A stretch of 64,000 bases of DNA from Candidatus Desulfofervidaceae bacterium (lineage in GTDB: Bacteria; Desulfobacterota; Desulfofervidia; Desulfofervidales; Desulfofervidaceae), in NCBI GenBank assembly GCA_027038965.1, contig JALWFG010000018.1, positions 62,001 through 126,000 on the forward strand. The letters are read 5' to 3'. Position 1 is the stretch's first letter; the number at the start of each line of letters is the position of its first letter. A program made the position numbers and the translations under genes. Positions 36,693 to 44,716 of the stretch are shown here, one piece after another. The notes beneath the pieces were generated by a model, which was given only the letters and a program-made list of their open reading frames with translations, was not told the origin of the DNA and did not search any database.

Positions 36693-38012
36693 TTACCCCT
36701 CTTCCTTATTTTCGGTGGTCTTTTTCTCTGGTTCTGAGGTCTCGGTCTTCTTTTCTACCTCTTTAATTTGGGCATTCTCTTTAAGGAATACAAGAACCTT
36801 CTCCCCAATAATTCGGGATTCAATCCGACCAATCACATACGGATTATTCATTTTTTCCACAGACACTTTAAGATGTTTGGCCATCATCTCCAACTCTTCT
36901 TTTACTTCTTCCTCCTCGGCCTTTATACCCTCTTTATCAGCAATGCGCCCTAAAATCAATTTTGCCTTCACTTTCTGTTCAGCCGTAGGGCGTAACTCTT
37001 TGCGATATTTCTCTAAGTCAATAGCCTTCCTTACCTCTGGGGTTGTAAATTGAAAGGCTCGATTTAACATATCTTCCAATTCCTCTTCTATTAGCGTTTC
37101 TGGAACATCTATTTCTGTTTTTTCTGTCAATTGGTTCAATATGTAATTTTTGATGTATTCATCGCGAATATTCTCTTTCTGTTCTTTAATCTGTTGGGCA
37201 ATGGCCTTCTTTAATTCATCTATCGTCTTATATTCACCAATTGTTTTCAGAAAATTTTCATCAAGCTCAGGCAACACCTTTTCTTTAGCCTCTTTAATGG
37301 TCAAATGCAACTCAATTTCTTTCCCCGCTAGTTCTTTATTTTGAAAATCTTCAGGATATTTGAGCTTTATAACTTTATTTTCCCCTACCTTTGCCCCAAT
37401 CAACTCCTTTTCAATGTCTTCATGGAGCTGCTTCTTCCCTAACTCTGCCATATAATCAGTCGCCTTAAAGTGCTCCAACGGCTCTCCATCTTGGAATCCC
37501 TGGAAATCCAAGACTACATAATCCCCTTCCTTCAAAGGACGAGGCTCGTCAATCTTCTGAAGCTCAGCATGGGTTTCTCTTAAACGGTTTATCTCGGCCT
37601 CAATTTCTGCTTCAGTAACTTCTATAGGGGTCACCTCCACTTCTATCCCCTTGTAATCAGACAGCTCAAATTCAGGAATGACTTCAACCATCACTGTATA
37701 TTCGAAATCATCATCTTCAGTAAGGGCACCTGGTTCAATCTCTCTTTCCTTAAGGGGTTTTAGTTTACTCTTTTCAAGGGCCTCGGGATATGTCTTTTCT
37801 ATCAAATTTCTTATGGCCGTAGCCGTAGCTTGGTTTTTATAAAGAGATCTTATAACCGACATAGGCACCTTGCCAGGTCGAAAACCCCTAAGCTTTGCCT
37901 TTTTACGGATATCTTTGTACACACTATCAATTTCCTCTTTTACCCTTTCCTTAGGAATAGTAACTTCCAATCTTCGTTTTGCGGGGCTGACTTCTTCTAC
38001 ATTAATCTCCAT
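36693..38012 (-). CDS. tig: Trigger factor
   Basis: 439 residues from the ATG at 38012, preceded by GAGG at 6 nt; in-frame codons further upstream extend into the tRNA-Leu gene and are not used. N-terminal ribosome-binding domain (EVSPAKRRLEVTIPKERV; the GFRPGKVP loop), PPIase domain (GDYVVLDFQGFQDGEPLE, about 155-235) and the long helical C-terminal arms. Ribosome-associated chaperone and prolyl isomerase. First of tig-clpP-clpX, 26 nt downstream of the tRNA. Confidence 0.95.
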   Translation of the reverse strand: MEINVEEVSPAKRRLEVTIPKERVKEEIDSVYKDIRKKAKLRGFRPGKVPMSVIRSLYKNQATATAIRNLIEKTYPEALEKSKLKPLKEREIEPGALTEDDDFEYTVMVEVIPEFELSDYKGIEVEVTPIEVTEAEIEAEINRLRETHAELQKIDEPRPLKEGDYVVLDFQGFQDGEPLEHFKATDYMAELGKKQLHEDIEKELIGAKVGENKVIKLKYPEDFQNKELAGKEIELHLTIKEAKEKVLPELDENFLKTIGEYKTIDELKKAIAQQIKEQKENIRDEYIKNYILNQLTEKTEIDVPETLIEEELEDMLNRAFQFTTPEVRKAIDLEKYRKELRPTAEQKVKAKLILGRIADKEGIKAEEEEVKEELEMMAKHLKVSVEKMNNPYVIGRIESRIIGEKVLVFLKENAQIKEVEKKTETSEPEKKTTENKEEG

Positions 38013-38037
38013 CACTAACCTCTTCTTCATAAAATTT

Positions 38038-38123
38038 TGGTGCGAGAGGCGGGACTCGAACCCGCACAGGCCATGCCCACCAGATCCTAAGTCTGGCGCG
38101 TCTGCCAATTCCGCCACTCTCGC
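38038..38123 (-). tRNA. tRNA-Leu (anticodon UAG)
   Basis: 86 nt with a 7-bp acceptor stem GCGAGAG/CTCTCGC, anticodon stem CCAGA/TCTGG with loop CTTAGGA (anticodon TAG), a long variable arm typical of a class II leucine tRNA, and a T arm GCGGG-TTCGAGT-CCCGC. The 3' CCA is encoded (38038-38040). The trigger factor ATG is 26 nt downstream. Confidence 0.97.
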
Positions 38124-38134
38124 ACAAGTTAAAA

Positions 38135-38161
38135 GTTATACTATTTGTATGCCTTAGTCAA
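38135..38161 (-). promoter_or_regulatory. Candidate promoter of tRNA-Leu
   Basis: Minus strand TTGACT (38156-38161) and TATAAC (38135-38140), spacing 15, ending 12 nt before the tRNA 5' end. The spacing is short but the position is right. Confidence 0.45.
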
Positions 38162-38462
38162 TCCCAAACCCAAAATCCTTGCCTCCTTTATTTTGGTTAA
38201 TAGCGGGTGGTTGATGGTGAATAGAAGCTAGCGTATAGCGGAAAGCGATTCTAGATAATTCTGAATTGGGCGGTCTTAGTTAAACGAGGTTGTAGACCTT
38301 GTCTTCTCATTTATTGTTGACATTAAGTCAAGTTTTATGTTAGTTTTTTAATAAAGTTGTTATTTTTAAGTACAAATTCTAACAAGACAGGAGGCCATTT
38401 TAATTATTGTGGCCCAATAAATACTCATCCAATGTAAATATCATCCTCAAAAGGAGCAAGTT
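38162..38462 (+). other. Intergenic region between tRNA-Leu and glgC
   Basis: About 300 nt with no coding signal. It has a low-complexity stretch (GGTGGTTGATGGTGAATAG-like, about 38207) of the kind seen in other spacers here. A TTGACA at 38317 has a poor -10 17 nt on, so a glgC promoter there is only a guess. The ribosome site AAAGGAG sits 5-10 nt ahead of the glgC TTG. Confidence 0.4.
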
Positions 38463-39692
38463 TTGAAGGACGTTAACCCCTTAGCAATGGTTTTGGCAGG
38501 AGGGAAAGGAGAAAGACTTTATCCTCTCACCCGACATCGAAGCAAACCAGCAGTGCATTTCGGAGGAATTTATCGACTGATAGATTTTGTCCTCTCCAAC
38601 CTTGTTAACTCCGGAGTTTATTCAATTTATGTGCTCACTCAATACAAGGCTCAGTCCTTGCTGCGACATTTACAATTGGGCTGGGTAAGTGCTCATCCCA
38701 TGGACAACTTTTTCATCCTACCTGTCCCTGCCCAAATGCGGATTCGGGAAACTTGGTATTTAGGCACTGCGGATGCCGTATATCAAAATATATATCTCAT
38801 TAAACAATTCAAACCCGATATTGTCCTAATTTTTAGCGCCGACCACGTTTATTTTATGAATATTAAGCAAATGATTGATTTTCATTTGAGTAGAAATGCT
38901 GATGTTACCGTAGCAACGGTTCGATATCCAATTGAAGAATGTAGCCGGTTTGGGGTTATTTCTGTGGATGAAGATTGGCGCATCAAGGAATTTCAAGAAA
39001 AACCTAAGCAACCTACGCCTATACCTGGCTGTAAAGACAAAGGGTTAATTTCTATGGGTAATTATATTTTCAATACAGATGTTCTTTTGGAGGAATTGAT
39101 GGCGGATGCTGAAACTGAAAATAGCTCCCATGACTTTGGAAAGGACATTCTGCCTCGGATTTGCAAGTCAAGAAAGGTATTTGCATACGATTTTTGCTCT
39201 AATAGAATTCCTGGTATCGAGAAAGGCAATCTTTGTTATTGGAAGGATGTGGGCACCATAAGCTCTTATTATGAGGCCAATATGGATTTAAAGAATCCCT
39301 TGCCTAGCTTAAACCTTTACAACCCAAAATGGCCAGTGCGGTCTGTAAAGTATCATGACCCCCCTGCCAAGGTAGTTATAGATGCCGAAGGCAGGGTAGG
39401 GCATTTGGAAAATAGCTTGATTGCTGGGGGCTCCATAGTGAGCGGTGGTTGGGTAAGAGATTCTATCATCGGAAGGAATGTGTATGTAGACAGTCGGGCC
39501 ATCATTGAAGAGTCTATTATCGTCGGAGATGTAGTGGTAAAAAGAAACGCCCAAATTAGAAGGGCCATAATTGATGAAGGCAATGTAATTGGAGAAGGTG
39601 AACAAATTGGATATGATTTAAACAAAGATGCCGAAAGGTTCTATGTTGACCCTCAATCTGGGATTGTAGTAGTGCCTAAAATCACAGCCTAA
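38463..39692 (+). CDS. glgC: Glucose-1-phosphate adenylyltransferase
   Basis: 409 residues from a TTG start with AAAAGGAG upstream. It makes ADP-glucose for glycogen. Seen: LAGGKGERLYPLTRHRSKPAVHFGG (the nucleotide-binding GGxGxRL loop), the YRLIDFVLSN segment, ADHVYFM, and left-handed beta-helix repeats at the C-terminus (about 300-409). Single gene; its TAA overlaps the stop of the convergent queH. No other glycogen genes are in the window. Confidence 0.93.
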   Translation: MKDVNPLAMVLAGGKGERLYPLTRHRSKPAVHFGGIYRLIDFVLSNLVNSGVYSIYVLTQYKAQSLLRHLQLGWVSAHPMDNFFILPVPAQMRIRETWYLGTADAVYQNIYLIKQFKPDIVLIFSADHVYFMNIKQMIDFHLSRNADVTVATVRYPIEECSRFGVISVDEDWRIKEFQEKPKQPTPIPGCKDKGLISMGNYIFNTDVLLEELMADAETENSSHDFGKDILPRICKSRKVFAYDFCSNRIPGIEKGNLCYWKDVGTISSYYEANMDLKNPLPSLNLYNPKWPVRSVKYHDPPAKVVIDAEGRVGHLENSLIAGGSIVSGGWVRDSIIGRNVYVDSRAIIEESIIVGDVVVKRNAQIRRAIIDEGNVIGEGEQIGYDLNKDAERFYVDPQSGIVVVPKITA

Positions 39693-40237
39693 TCGTCTAT
39701 GAGGGCTTTGGCAAAACGATCCCGCTCACTATAGATACAACCACAATATTGCTGTCTATACATGCCTAGTTGTCTGGAGATTTCAATACCTTCTTTCCAT
39801 CCCTTACGAAAGTCTTCATAATAAAAGTTTACACCGTGTTTTTTGGCCAGGGTCTCGGCGATTTCGCAAATAAGGTTGTGATTTTGGAATTTGCTGTAGA
39901 GAAGGGTAGTAGTAAAGGCATCAAATTTTCCATGTTTGGCCACCTGGGCAGTGGCTTCAAGGCGTTTATGATAACAAAAACGACACCGAATTCCAAAGGC
40001 CTCCCGAAAAACCACCCCTTGTAAAAACTCATCTAGTTCATATCGATCCCGCCAAATCATACGCAAATTAGCTTGGGCAGCATACTCCTTTAAGGTTTCT
40101 AAACGTCGTTTATATTCAGTAAAGGGATGGATGTTGGGATTATACCAAAAACCAAAGACATCTATGCCCTTTTCCCTCATGATTTTCAAGGGATAAATAG
40201 CACACGGGGCACAACAAATGTGGAGCAATACCCGCAT
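39689..40237 (-). CDS. queH: Epoxyqueuosine reductase QueH
   Basis: 182 residues from the ATG at 40237, whose GGAGG ribosome site covers an alternative TTG. QueH (formerly DUF208) reduces epoxyqueuosine in tRNA to queuosine. Conserved cysteines: CCAPCAIYPL at the start, RCRFCYHKRLEAT in the middle and YCGCIYSERDR at the end, holding a 4Fe-4S cluster. It is downstream of an HAD phosphatase gene with one nt between. Confidence 0.93.
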   Translation of the reverse strand: MRVLLHICCAPCAIYPLKIMREKGIDVFGFWYNPNIHPFTEYKRRLETLKEYAAQANLRMIWRDRYELDEFLQGVVFREAFGIRCRFCYHKRLEATAQVAKHGKFDAFTTTLLYSKFQNHNLICEIAETLAKKHGVNFYYEDFRKGWKEGIEISRQLGMYRQQYCGCIYSERDRFAKALIDD

Positions 40238-40238
40238 T

Positions 40239-40877
40239 TTATCCTCCAATCCCTAAAAGCTTAGAGAGTTCCAAAAAGCTGTTTACATAAAAATCCGCTG
40301 GCAAATGAGGTTGCTTATAAGCCACAAAGACTACCCCTGCCTGCCTGGCCATTTCTGCATCTACCTCTGCATCTCCCACATATACAACTTCTTGGCAATC
40401 AATCTTAAATATATCCATTATTTTATAAAGGGCCTCTGGGTTTGGTTTGACCCTTTTTACATCTAGGGCCGAAATAATCACCTCAAAAAAGTGGTGTAAA
40501 TCATATAGCTTTAACAACTTATGGATGGTATTGGTGCGACTCGTAGCCATACCAATTTTAAAGCGTCTTTTTAGGTTGGCCAAGGTCTCTTTCACATAGG
40601 GCTCTGGCCGCATATATTTAAGAAAATCGCAATAGTCAAGGTTTTTTCTGGCCTCAAGGGCCTGACGTTTCTGGTCAGGTTCTGGGAATAAAAAATCAAT
40701 TACCTCAAACACCGTATGACAATGAGCGAAATTTAGCTGGTCTTCTGTTAAAGGGGGCAACCCTACCGCCTTTAAAAGGGCATTATAATAAGCCCTATTG
40801 GCCTCTCTAGAATCAAAGAGCACCCCATCACAATCAAAGACTACTGCTTTGAAACAATGTGTCGCTTTGGTCTTCAT
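40239..40877 (-). CDS. HAD-superfamily hydrolase (phosphoglycolate phosphatase-like)
   Basis: 212 residues from the ATG at 40877; a TTG 33 nt upstream is also in frame. Motif I VVFDCDGVLFDS with the nucleophilic Asp, motif II MATSRTN, motif III with VKPNPEALYKIM and motif IV VYVGDAEVDAEMA are complete. Cap domain of subclass I. Substrate likely a small sugar or glycolate phosphate; not further defined. Confidence 0.88.
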   Translation of the reverse strand: MKTKATHCFKAVVFDCDGVLFDSREANRAYYNALLKAVGLPPLTEDQLNFAHCHTVFEVIDFLFPEPDQKRQALEARKNLDYCDFLKYMRPEPYVKETLANLKRRFKIGMATSRTNTIHKLLKLYDLHHFFEVIISALDVKRVKPNPEALYKIMDIFKIDCQEVVYVGDAEVDAEMARQAGVVFVAYKQPHLPADFYVNSFLELSKLLGIGG

Positions 40878-41002
40878 ATCTGTAAACTGCTGGATACTTT
40901 TAGCTACCAAGTCAGATGGTAAATATTCCTTAACTTTTCTTCAATTTGGTGCGCCAGTGCTTATATTTTTTCTAGCTCTCCTCCTAAAACTAAAAATCAC
41001 CT

Positions 41003-41254
41003 TTAGCTTTGTCCTGCATCTTTCCTAGGGACAGGATGTATACTTGCCAAAAGTGTCTTTATTTGTCTTATGTCAGCTTTAATTTCATCAATAGTCGGGT
41101 CTCCCAATAATTTTTCCCTTTCTTTTGTATAATCACCAGAACTTCTATCAAATTGTTGAATAAATCTTAACATACCTACTATACCTAAATGTTTTGTAAT
41201 ATTTTGGTAAGCGTTATGACAATTTAGATAACAAACATCTAAGTATATTTTCAT
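41003..41254 (-). CDS. Small ORF with PIN-toxin-like N-terminus joined to an antitoxin-like domain
   Basis: 83 residues with a GAGG ribosome site 5 nt before the ATG. The first 11 residues MKIYLDVCYLN match the start of a group of PIN-domain toxins. The remainder (HLGIVGMLRFIQQFDRSSGDYTKEREKLLG) matches small proteins of about 70-80 residues that I recall as the partner ORF of such toxins. The two parts do not belong together, so this is probably a rearranged toxin-antitoxin remnant. Whether it is translated or functional is uncertain. Confidence 0.45.
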   Translation of the reverse strand: MKIYLDVCYLNCHNAYQNITKHLGIVGMLRFIQQFDRSSGDYTKEREKLLGDPTIDEIKADIRQIKTLLASIHPVPRKDAGQS

Positions 41255-41362
41255 AGCACCTCAACATATCTCAAATATCTTAGTATAACGTCTATAAATT
41301 TAAAGCCTATCCATATTCTCTAAACTGCCATTACAAACAAGTAAAGTTTAAAACCCATCTCT

Positions 41363-41896
41363 CTATTTAAACACTTCTTCAGCCACATTGCACCAGATTT
41401 GATAAGTTTCTTTGGTATACAAGCAAAACATGATCTGTGTTAAGCTGGTATTCTCCGCCCTATCAAGATACTTTAAAGTGGTCTTTAACATTATGCTGGC
41501 TACCCAATCTTTAGGACAGCCAAAAATACCCGAACTTATGGCTGGAAAGACAATGCTTTTCAATCTATGTTTTTCAGCCAGTTTTAGGCTGTTCACCAGG
41601 GCGCTTTTTAATTTTTCCTCTTCGTTTCCTTCACCCCACCGAGGCCCTACGGCATGAATTACATAGCGAGCTTGAAGTTTGCCTGCCGTGGTAATCACCG
41701 CCTCACCGGCCTTAATAGGTGCCAGTTTATTACATTCTTCCTGAATTTCATATCCACCGGCCCGCAAAATGGCACCCGCTACCCCGCCTCCCATAACCAG
41801 ATCTTCACCCGCAGCATTGACAATAGCCTCGGCCTTAATCTTAGTAATATCTCCCTGCATAATTACCATTTGGGTATTTTTTACCTTAAACTCCAT
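41363..41896 (-). CDS. Macro-domain protein (ADP-ribose hydrolase type)
   Basis: 177 residues, one macro domain. VNAAGEDLVMGGGVAGAILRAGG is the ADP-ribose binding loop, followed by AVGPRW and the FPAISSGIFGCPK second loop. Members deacetylate O-acetyl-ADP-ribose or reverse mono-ADP-ribosylation. Overlaps the CBS-GGDEF gene by 16 nt, closing an abutting minus-strand operon. Confidence 0.92.
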   Translation of the reverse strand: MEFKVKNTQMVIMQGDITKIKAEAIVNAAGEDLVMGGGVAGAILRAGGYEIQEECNKLAPIKAGEAVITTAGKLQARYVIHAVGPRWGEGNEEEKLKSALVNSLKLAEKHRLKSIVFPAISSGIFGCPKDWVASIMLKTTLKYLDRAENTSLTQIMFCLYTKETYQIWCNVAEEVFK

Positions 41897-42789
41897 TGCC
41901 TTTCCCCTGCCATGGTTTTATCATAAACACATACCTTGCCCCGGCCAGATGCTTTTGCCTGATAAAGGGCCTTATCGGCAAGCTCCACTACGGTCCAGAT
42001 GGAATCTTCTTCGTGGATTTTCCCAAAGGTGGAAGCAACTCCAGCGCTAAATCTAATTTGAAACGTATGTCCTAAAACTTGCCACTTTCTCCTTCCTAAC
42101 CCTTCAAGCAGTTTCTGGGCCAGTTTAAAGGCCCCATCTTCAGGAGTGTTTACCGCCAAAATAATAAACTCATCTCCTCCAAAACGGGCCACAATATCCG
42201 TCTTGCGCACATTCTTTTTAAAAAATGCCCCTACTTCTTTGAGTAAAATATCTCCGGTGCGATGTCCGTAATTATCGTTAACTTCTTTAAAATTATCCAA
42301 ATCTATAAAAATCACCGAAAACTTTGTTTTCTCCGCCTTAAATTTCTCCAAGCTAAACTCTAAAAAACGTTTATTGTACACATCTGTAAGATGATCTTTC
42401 ACAGAAAAGTCATTGAGAAATTCAATGAAATCTGCATAAGAAACAATCCCTTTAAGCTCTCCCCTTTCATCTACAACTACCAAATGTTTGATATTGTATT
42501 TATGCAATAATTGAAAACACTGATAGTAAGTAACGTTTTGTGTTACCGTAATTAAACTCTTGCCTTTTTTTATCTTATCAAGTACATCCTTTACAGGCAT
42601 GTCCAAAGAATTAAATCGCCACACCGCCCTTATGACATCCGACTCAGTAAGGATATTTATTGCCTTTCCTCTTTCTACAATAACCACAGAACCTACCTTG
42701 TTTTCTGCCATAATTTGGGCACACTCGCCCAAGGTGTTGTCTTTAGAGGCGGTATAAATATTTTTTTTCATAATATCTTTTATAAGCAT
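41881..42789 (-). CDS. CBS-domain - GGDEF diguanylate cyclase
   Basis: 302 residues. Tandem CBS domains (about 1-125; IMKKNIYTASKDNTLGECA and HLVVVDERGELKGIV) then a GGDEF domain with intact FGGDEF and the RKTD inhibitory site. It should make cyclic di-GMP under control of an adenine nucleotide or related ligand. The start follows the queE stop directly. Soluble. Confidence 0.92.
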   Translation of the reverse strand: MLIKDIMKKNIYTASKDNTLGECAQIMAENKVGSVVIVERGKAINILTESDVIRAVWRFNSLDMPVKDVLDKIKKGKSLITVTQNVTYYQCFQLLHKYNIKHLVVVDERGELKGIVSYADFIEFLNDFSVKDHLTDVYNKRFLEFSLEKFKAEKTKFSVIFIDLDNFKEVNDNYGHRTGDILLKEVGAFFKKNVRKTDIVARFGGDEFIILAVNTPEDGAFKLAQKLLEGLGRRKWQVLGHTFQIRFSAGVASTFGKIHEEDSIWTVVELADKALYQAKASGRGKVCVYDKTMAGERQWSLR

Positions 42790-43428
42790 CTATCTTCCCC
42801 TCTTCTCTCCCCAGATGATTTTATGTAACTGTGGTTGCAACCTGACCCAGATTTGATCTTTCAAAATCCACTCTGCCAACTCCTTTAATTTCAATTCTTT
42901 AAATACCGCAGAAAACAATATTTGACAACGCTTGGACAAATCATATTTTTTCAATACAGCCTTTGCCCATTCATAGTCCTCTCTATTAGTCAAAACAAAC
43001 TTCACCTCATCTGTGGGTTTAATAAAATTAATATTTTCCCAACACATAAAGTCACTCATTCCACTCCCAGGACATTTAATATCCATCACCACGTTCGCAC
43101 CTTCAGGCAAAACAGAAATAGGTAAACTCCCATTCGTTTCTACTAAGACTTGATATCCCTTTTCTAGCAGGGATTTTATAAAAGGAACAACTTGAGGCTG
43201 TAATAAAGGTTCACCACCTGTAATGGTAACAAGCCTTGTTTTATAAGAACCAATGATTTCAAAGAGTTCTTTTGGACTGAGGTAACTGCCTTCCTCGTAG
43301 GCATAAGTGGTATCACAATAGCGGCACCTAAGATTACAGCCGCTCAAGCGGACAAATACGCAGGGATAACCTAAATAAGAGCTTTCTCCTTGAATGCTAT
43401 AAAATATTTCGTTTATTTTTAAATCCAT
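42790..43428 (-). CDS. queE: 7-carboxy-7-deazaguanine synthase
   Basis: 212 residues. Radical SAM enzyme of preQ0 and queuosine synthesis. IFYSIQGESSYLGYPCVFVR then CNLRCRYCDTTYAYEEG with CX3CX2C, and VTITGGEPLLQP are characteristic. Directly after the M50 protease gene (1-nt step). QueH lies 2.5 kb away; other que genes are absent from the window. Confidence 0.93.
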   Translation of the reverse strand: MDLKINEIFYSIQGESSYLGYPCVFVRLSGCNLRCRYCDTTYAYEEGSYLSPKELFEIIGSYKTRLVTITGGEPLLQPQVVPFIKSLLEKGYQVLVETNGSLPISVLPEGANVVMDIKCPGSGMSDFMCWENINFIKPTDEVKFVLTNREDYEWAKAVLKKYDLSKRCQILFSAVFKELKLKELAEWILKDQIWVRLQPQLHKIIWGEKRGR

Positions 43429-44061
43429 TTAACCTAAAAATGCCTTTATTAAAAGGTGCAAAGGCGGTATTACTAAATAATCTACGGTCCCTGTAAAGAC
43501 CAGCAACAATAATAAAAGCATCCCATAAGTTTCCAGTCTTTTATATGTCCACAAATATCTTTCTGGAATAAATCTTTCCACCAAATGACTTCCATCCAAC
43601 GGGGGAATGGGAATGAGATTAAAACAGGCCAAGCCCAGGTTTAAAATTACCCCTACCTTAAGCATTAAATAGACTGGGGTAAGGATATTAAGCCAAATTC
43701 CATGAGGAAGGGGCATTCTCCCCATAAATCGGTAAGCCAAGCTCAGAATAAAGGCCAGAATAATGTTACTTGCAGGACCAGCTAAGGCCACCCAAAACAT
43801 GTCCTTTTTGGGATTTTTGAAATAACTTGAGTTTACAGGCACAGGTTTGGCCCATCCAATCATTCCAGTAATAACGAAAACAAGCGTTCCCCAAAAATCA
43901 AGGTGTTTAAGAGGATTTAAGGTTAAGCGACCTGCCAAACGAGGAGTAGGGTCCCCAAGCTTATCGGCCACAAAACCATGAGCAAGCTCATGTACGGTTA
44001 CTGCAAGTAGAATAGGAGGGGCCATAAGGCTAATCTCCTGTAATTTTGCCCAAATATCCAT
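43429..44061 (-). CDS. Site-2-type M50 metalloprotease
   Basis: 210 residues, about four to five membrane segments. The active site is VTVHELAHGFVADKLGD (HExxH) and the third zinc ligand Asp in PPLDGSHL near residue 150. NPxxPLxHLDFWG-like NPLKHLDFWGTLV and PVNSSYF are typical of the small M50B group. Acts in the inner membrane on an unknown substrate. Confidence 0.9.
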   Translation of the reverse strand: MDIWAKLQEISLMAPPILLAVTVHELAHGFVADKLGDPTPRLAGRLTLNPLKHLDFWGTLVFVITGMIGWAKPVPVNSSYFKNPKKDMFWVALAGPASNIILAFILSLAYRFMGRMPLPHGIWLNILTPVYLMLKVGVILNLGLACFNLIPIPPLDGSHLVERFIPERYLWTYKRLETYGMLLLLLLVFTGTVDYLVIPPLHLLIKAFLG

Positions 44062-44069
44062 ATCTTCTC

Positions 44070-44702
44070 CTATCTATACTCTAGTTCCTGCCACGAAAGG
44101 GCCTTATCAATTTTATCTAATTTTACTACTGTTTTGGGTGTCGTTATGGTAATCAATCGGAACCGATGATATCGGTGCAGCCTTGTTAGAAGCTCTCCGC
44201 AGGCATAAGCCCTGTCTATCTGCGCGTCCGGGAAAGGCGCCTGCGCTGCCTTAATGAAAAAAAATGCCCTTTTAGGAACTTCTATCACGGCTTCATATTC
44301 TACAAAGACCAGCTTCCGCAAATAGGAAAGGACAGGAATATATTCCTCTGGATAAACCTTAGCAAGAAACTTTCGGGTCCAACTTTTGGGATGTCGCAAG
44401 TGTCCCTTTTTGTTTCGGGGCCATTTAAGGTCTAAAGGGAGTTTTAAGTAGGCATTGACCTCCTGCTCCAACTCTGTGAGATAAGGAACATGTTTCAATT
44501 TTTTGGCCTCATTTAAGAAATAATTAAGTAAAGGGCGGTTTTTATAACAAACTTTCGCTTGGGCTAATACCTCTTCAGGACATTGACAACCCACAAATTT
44601 ATTCAAAAATGCCCTAATCCCTAAATTACTTAGAATGGCTTGCAGCCGGGCTATTTGATAAGAACAATCAGATTGAGGGTTGGAGAGAGCAAAATCTACC
44701 AT
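44070..44702 (-). CDS. Hypothetical protein, 210 residues
   Basis: Soluble, basic, no signal or membrane segment. It has several cysteines near the N-terminus (SDCSYQ, GCQCPEE, KVCYKNR) and a conserved-looking basic middle (WPRNKKGHLRHPKSWTRKFLAKVYPEEYIPV). Not recognised. It sits 8 nt before the M50 gene and 14 nt after murJ, so it is part of the same minus-strand series. The coding frame is well supported by this packing. Confidence 0.65.
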   Translation of the reverse strand: MVDFALSNPQSDCSYQIARLQAILSNLGIRAFLNKFVGCQCPEEVLAQAKVCYKNRPLLNYFLNEAKKLKHVPYLTELEQEVNAYLKLPLDLKWPRNKKGHLRHPKSWTRKFLAKVYPEEYIPVLSYLRKLVFVEYEAVIEVPKRAFFFIKAAQAPFPDAQIDRAYACGELLTRLHRYHRFRLITITTPKTVVKLDKIDKALSWQELEYR

Positions 44703-44716
44703 AATTCTTTTTGGGC

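Noticed and set aside
36673-37053. 126-residue plus-strand frame opposite tig
   Set aside because: Ser/Phe-rich mirror of a lysine/glutamate-rich gene, the usual antisense artefact.
36693-38117. Trigger factor read as starting upstream at 38117
   Set aside because: That extension translates the tRNA-Leu gene; the ATG at 38012 has a ribosome site and gives the normal N-terminus.
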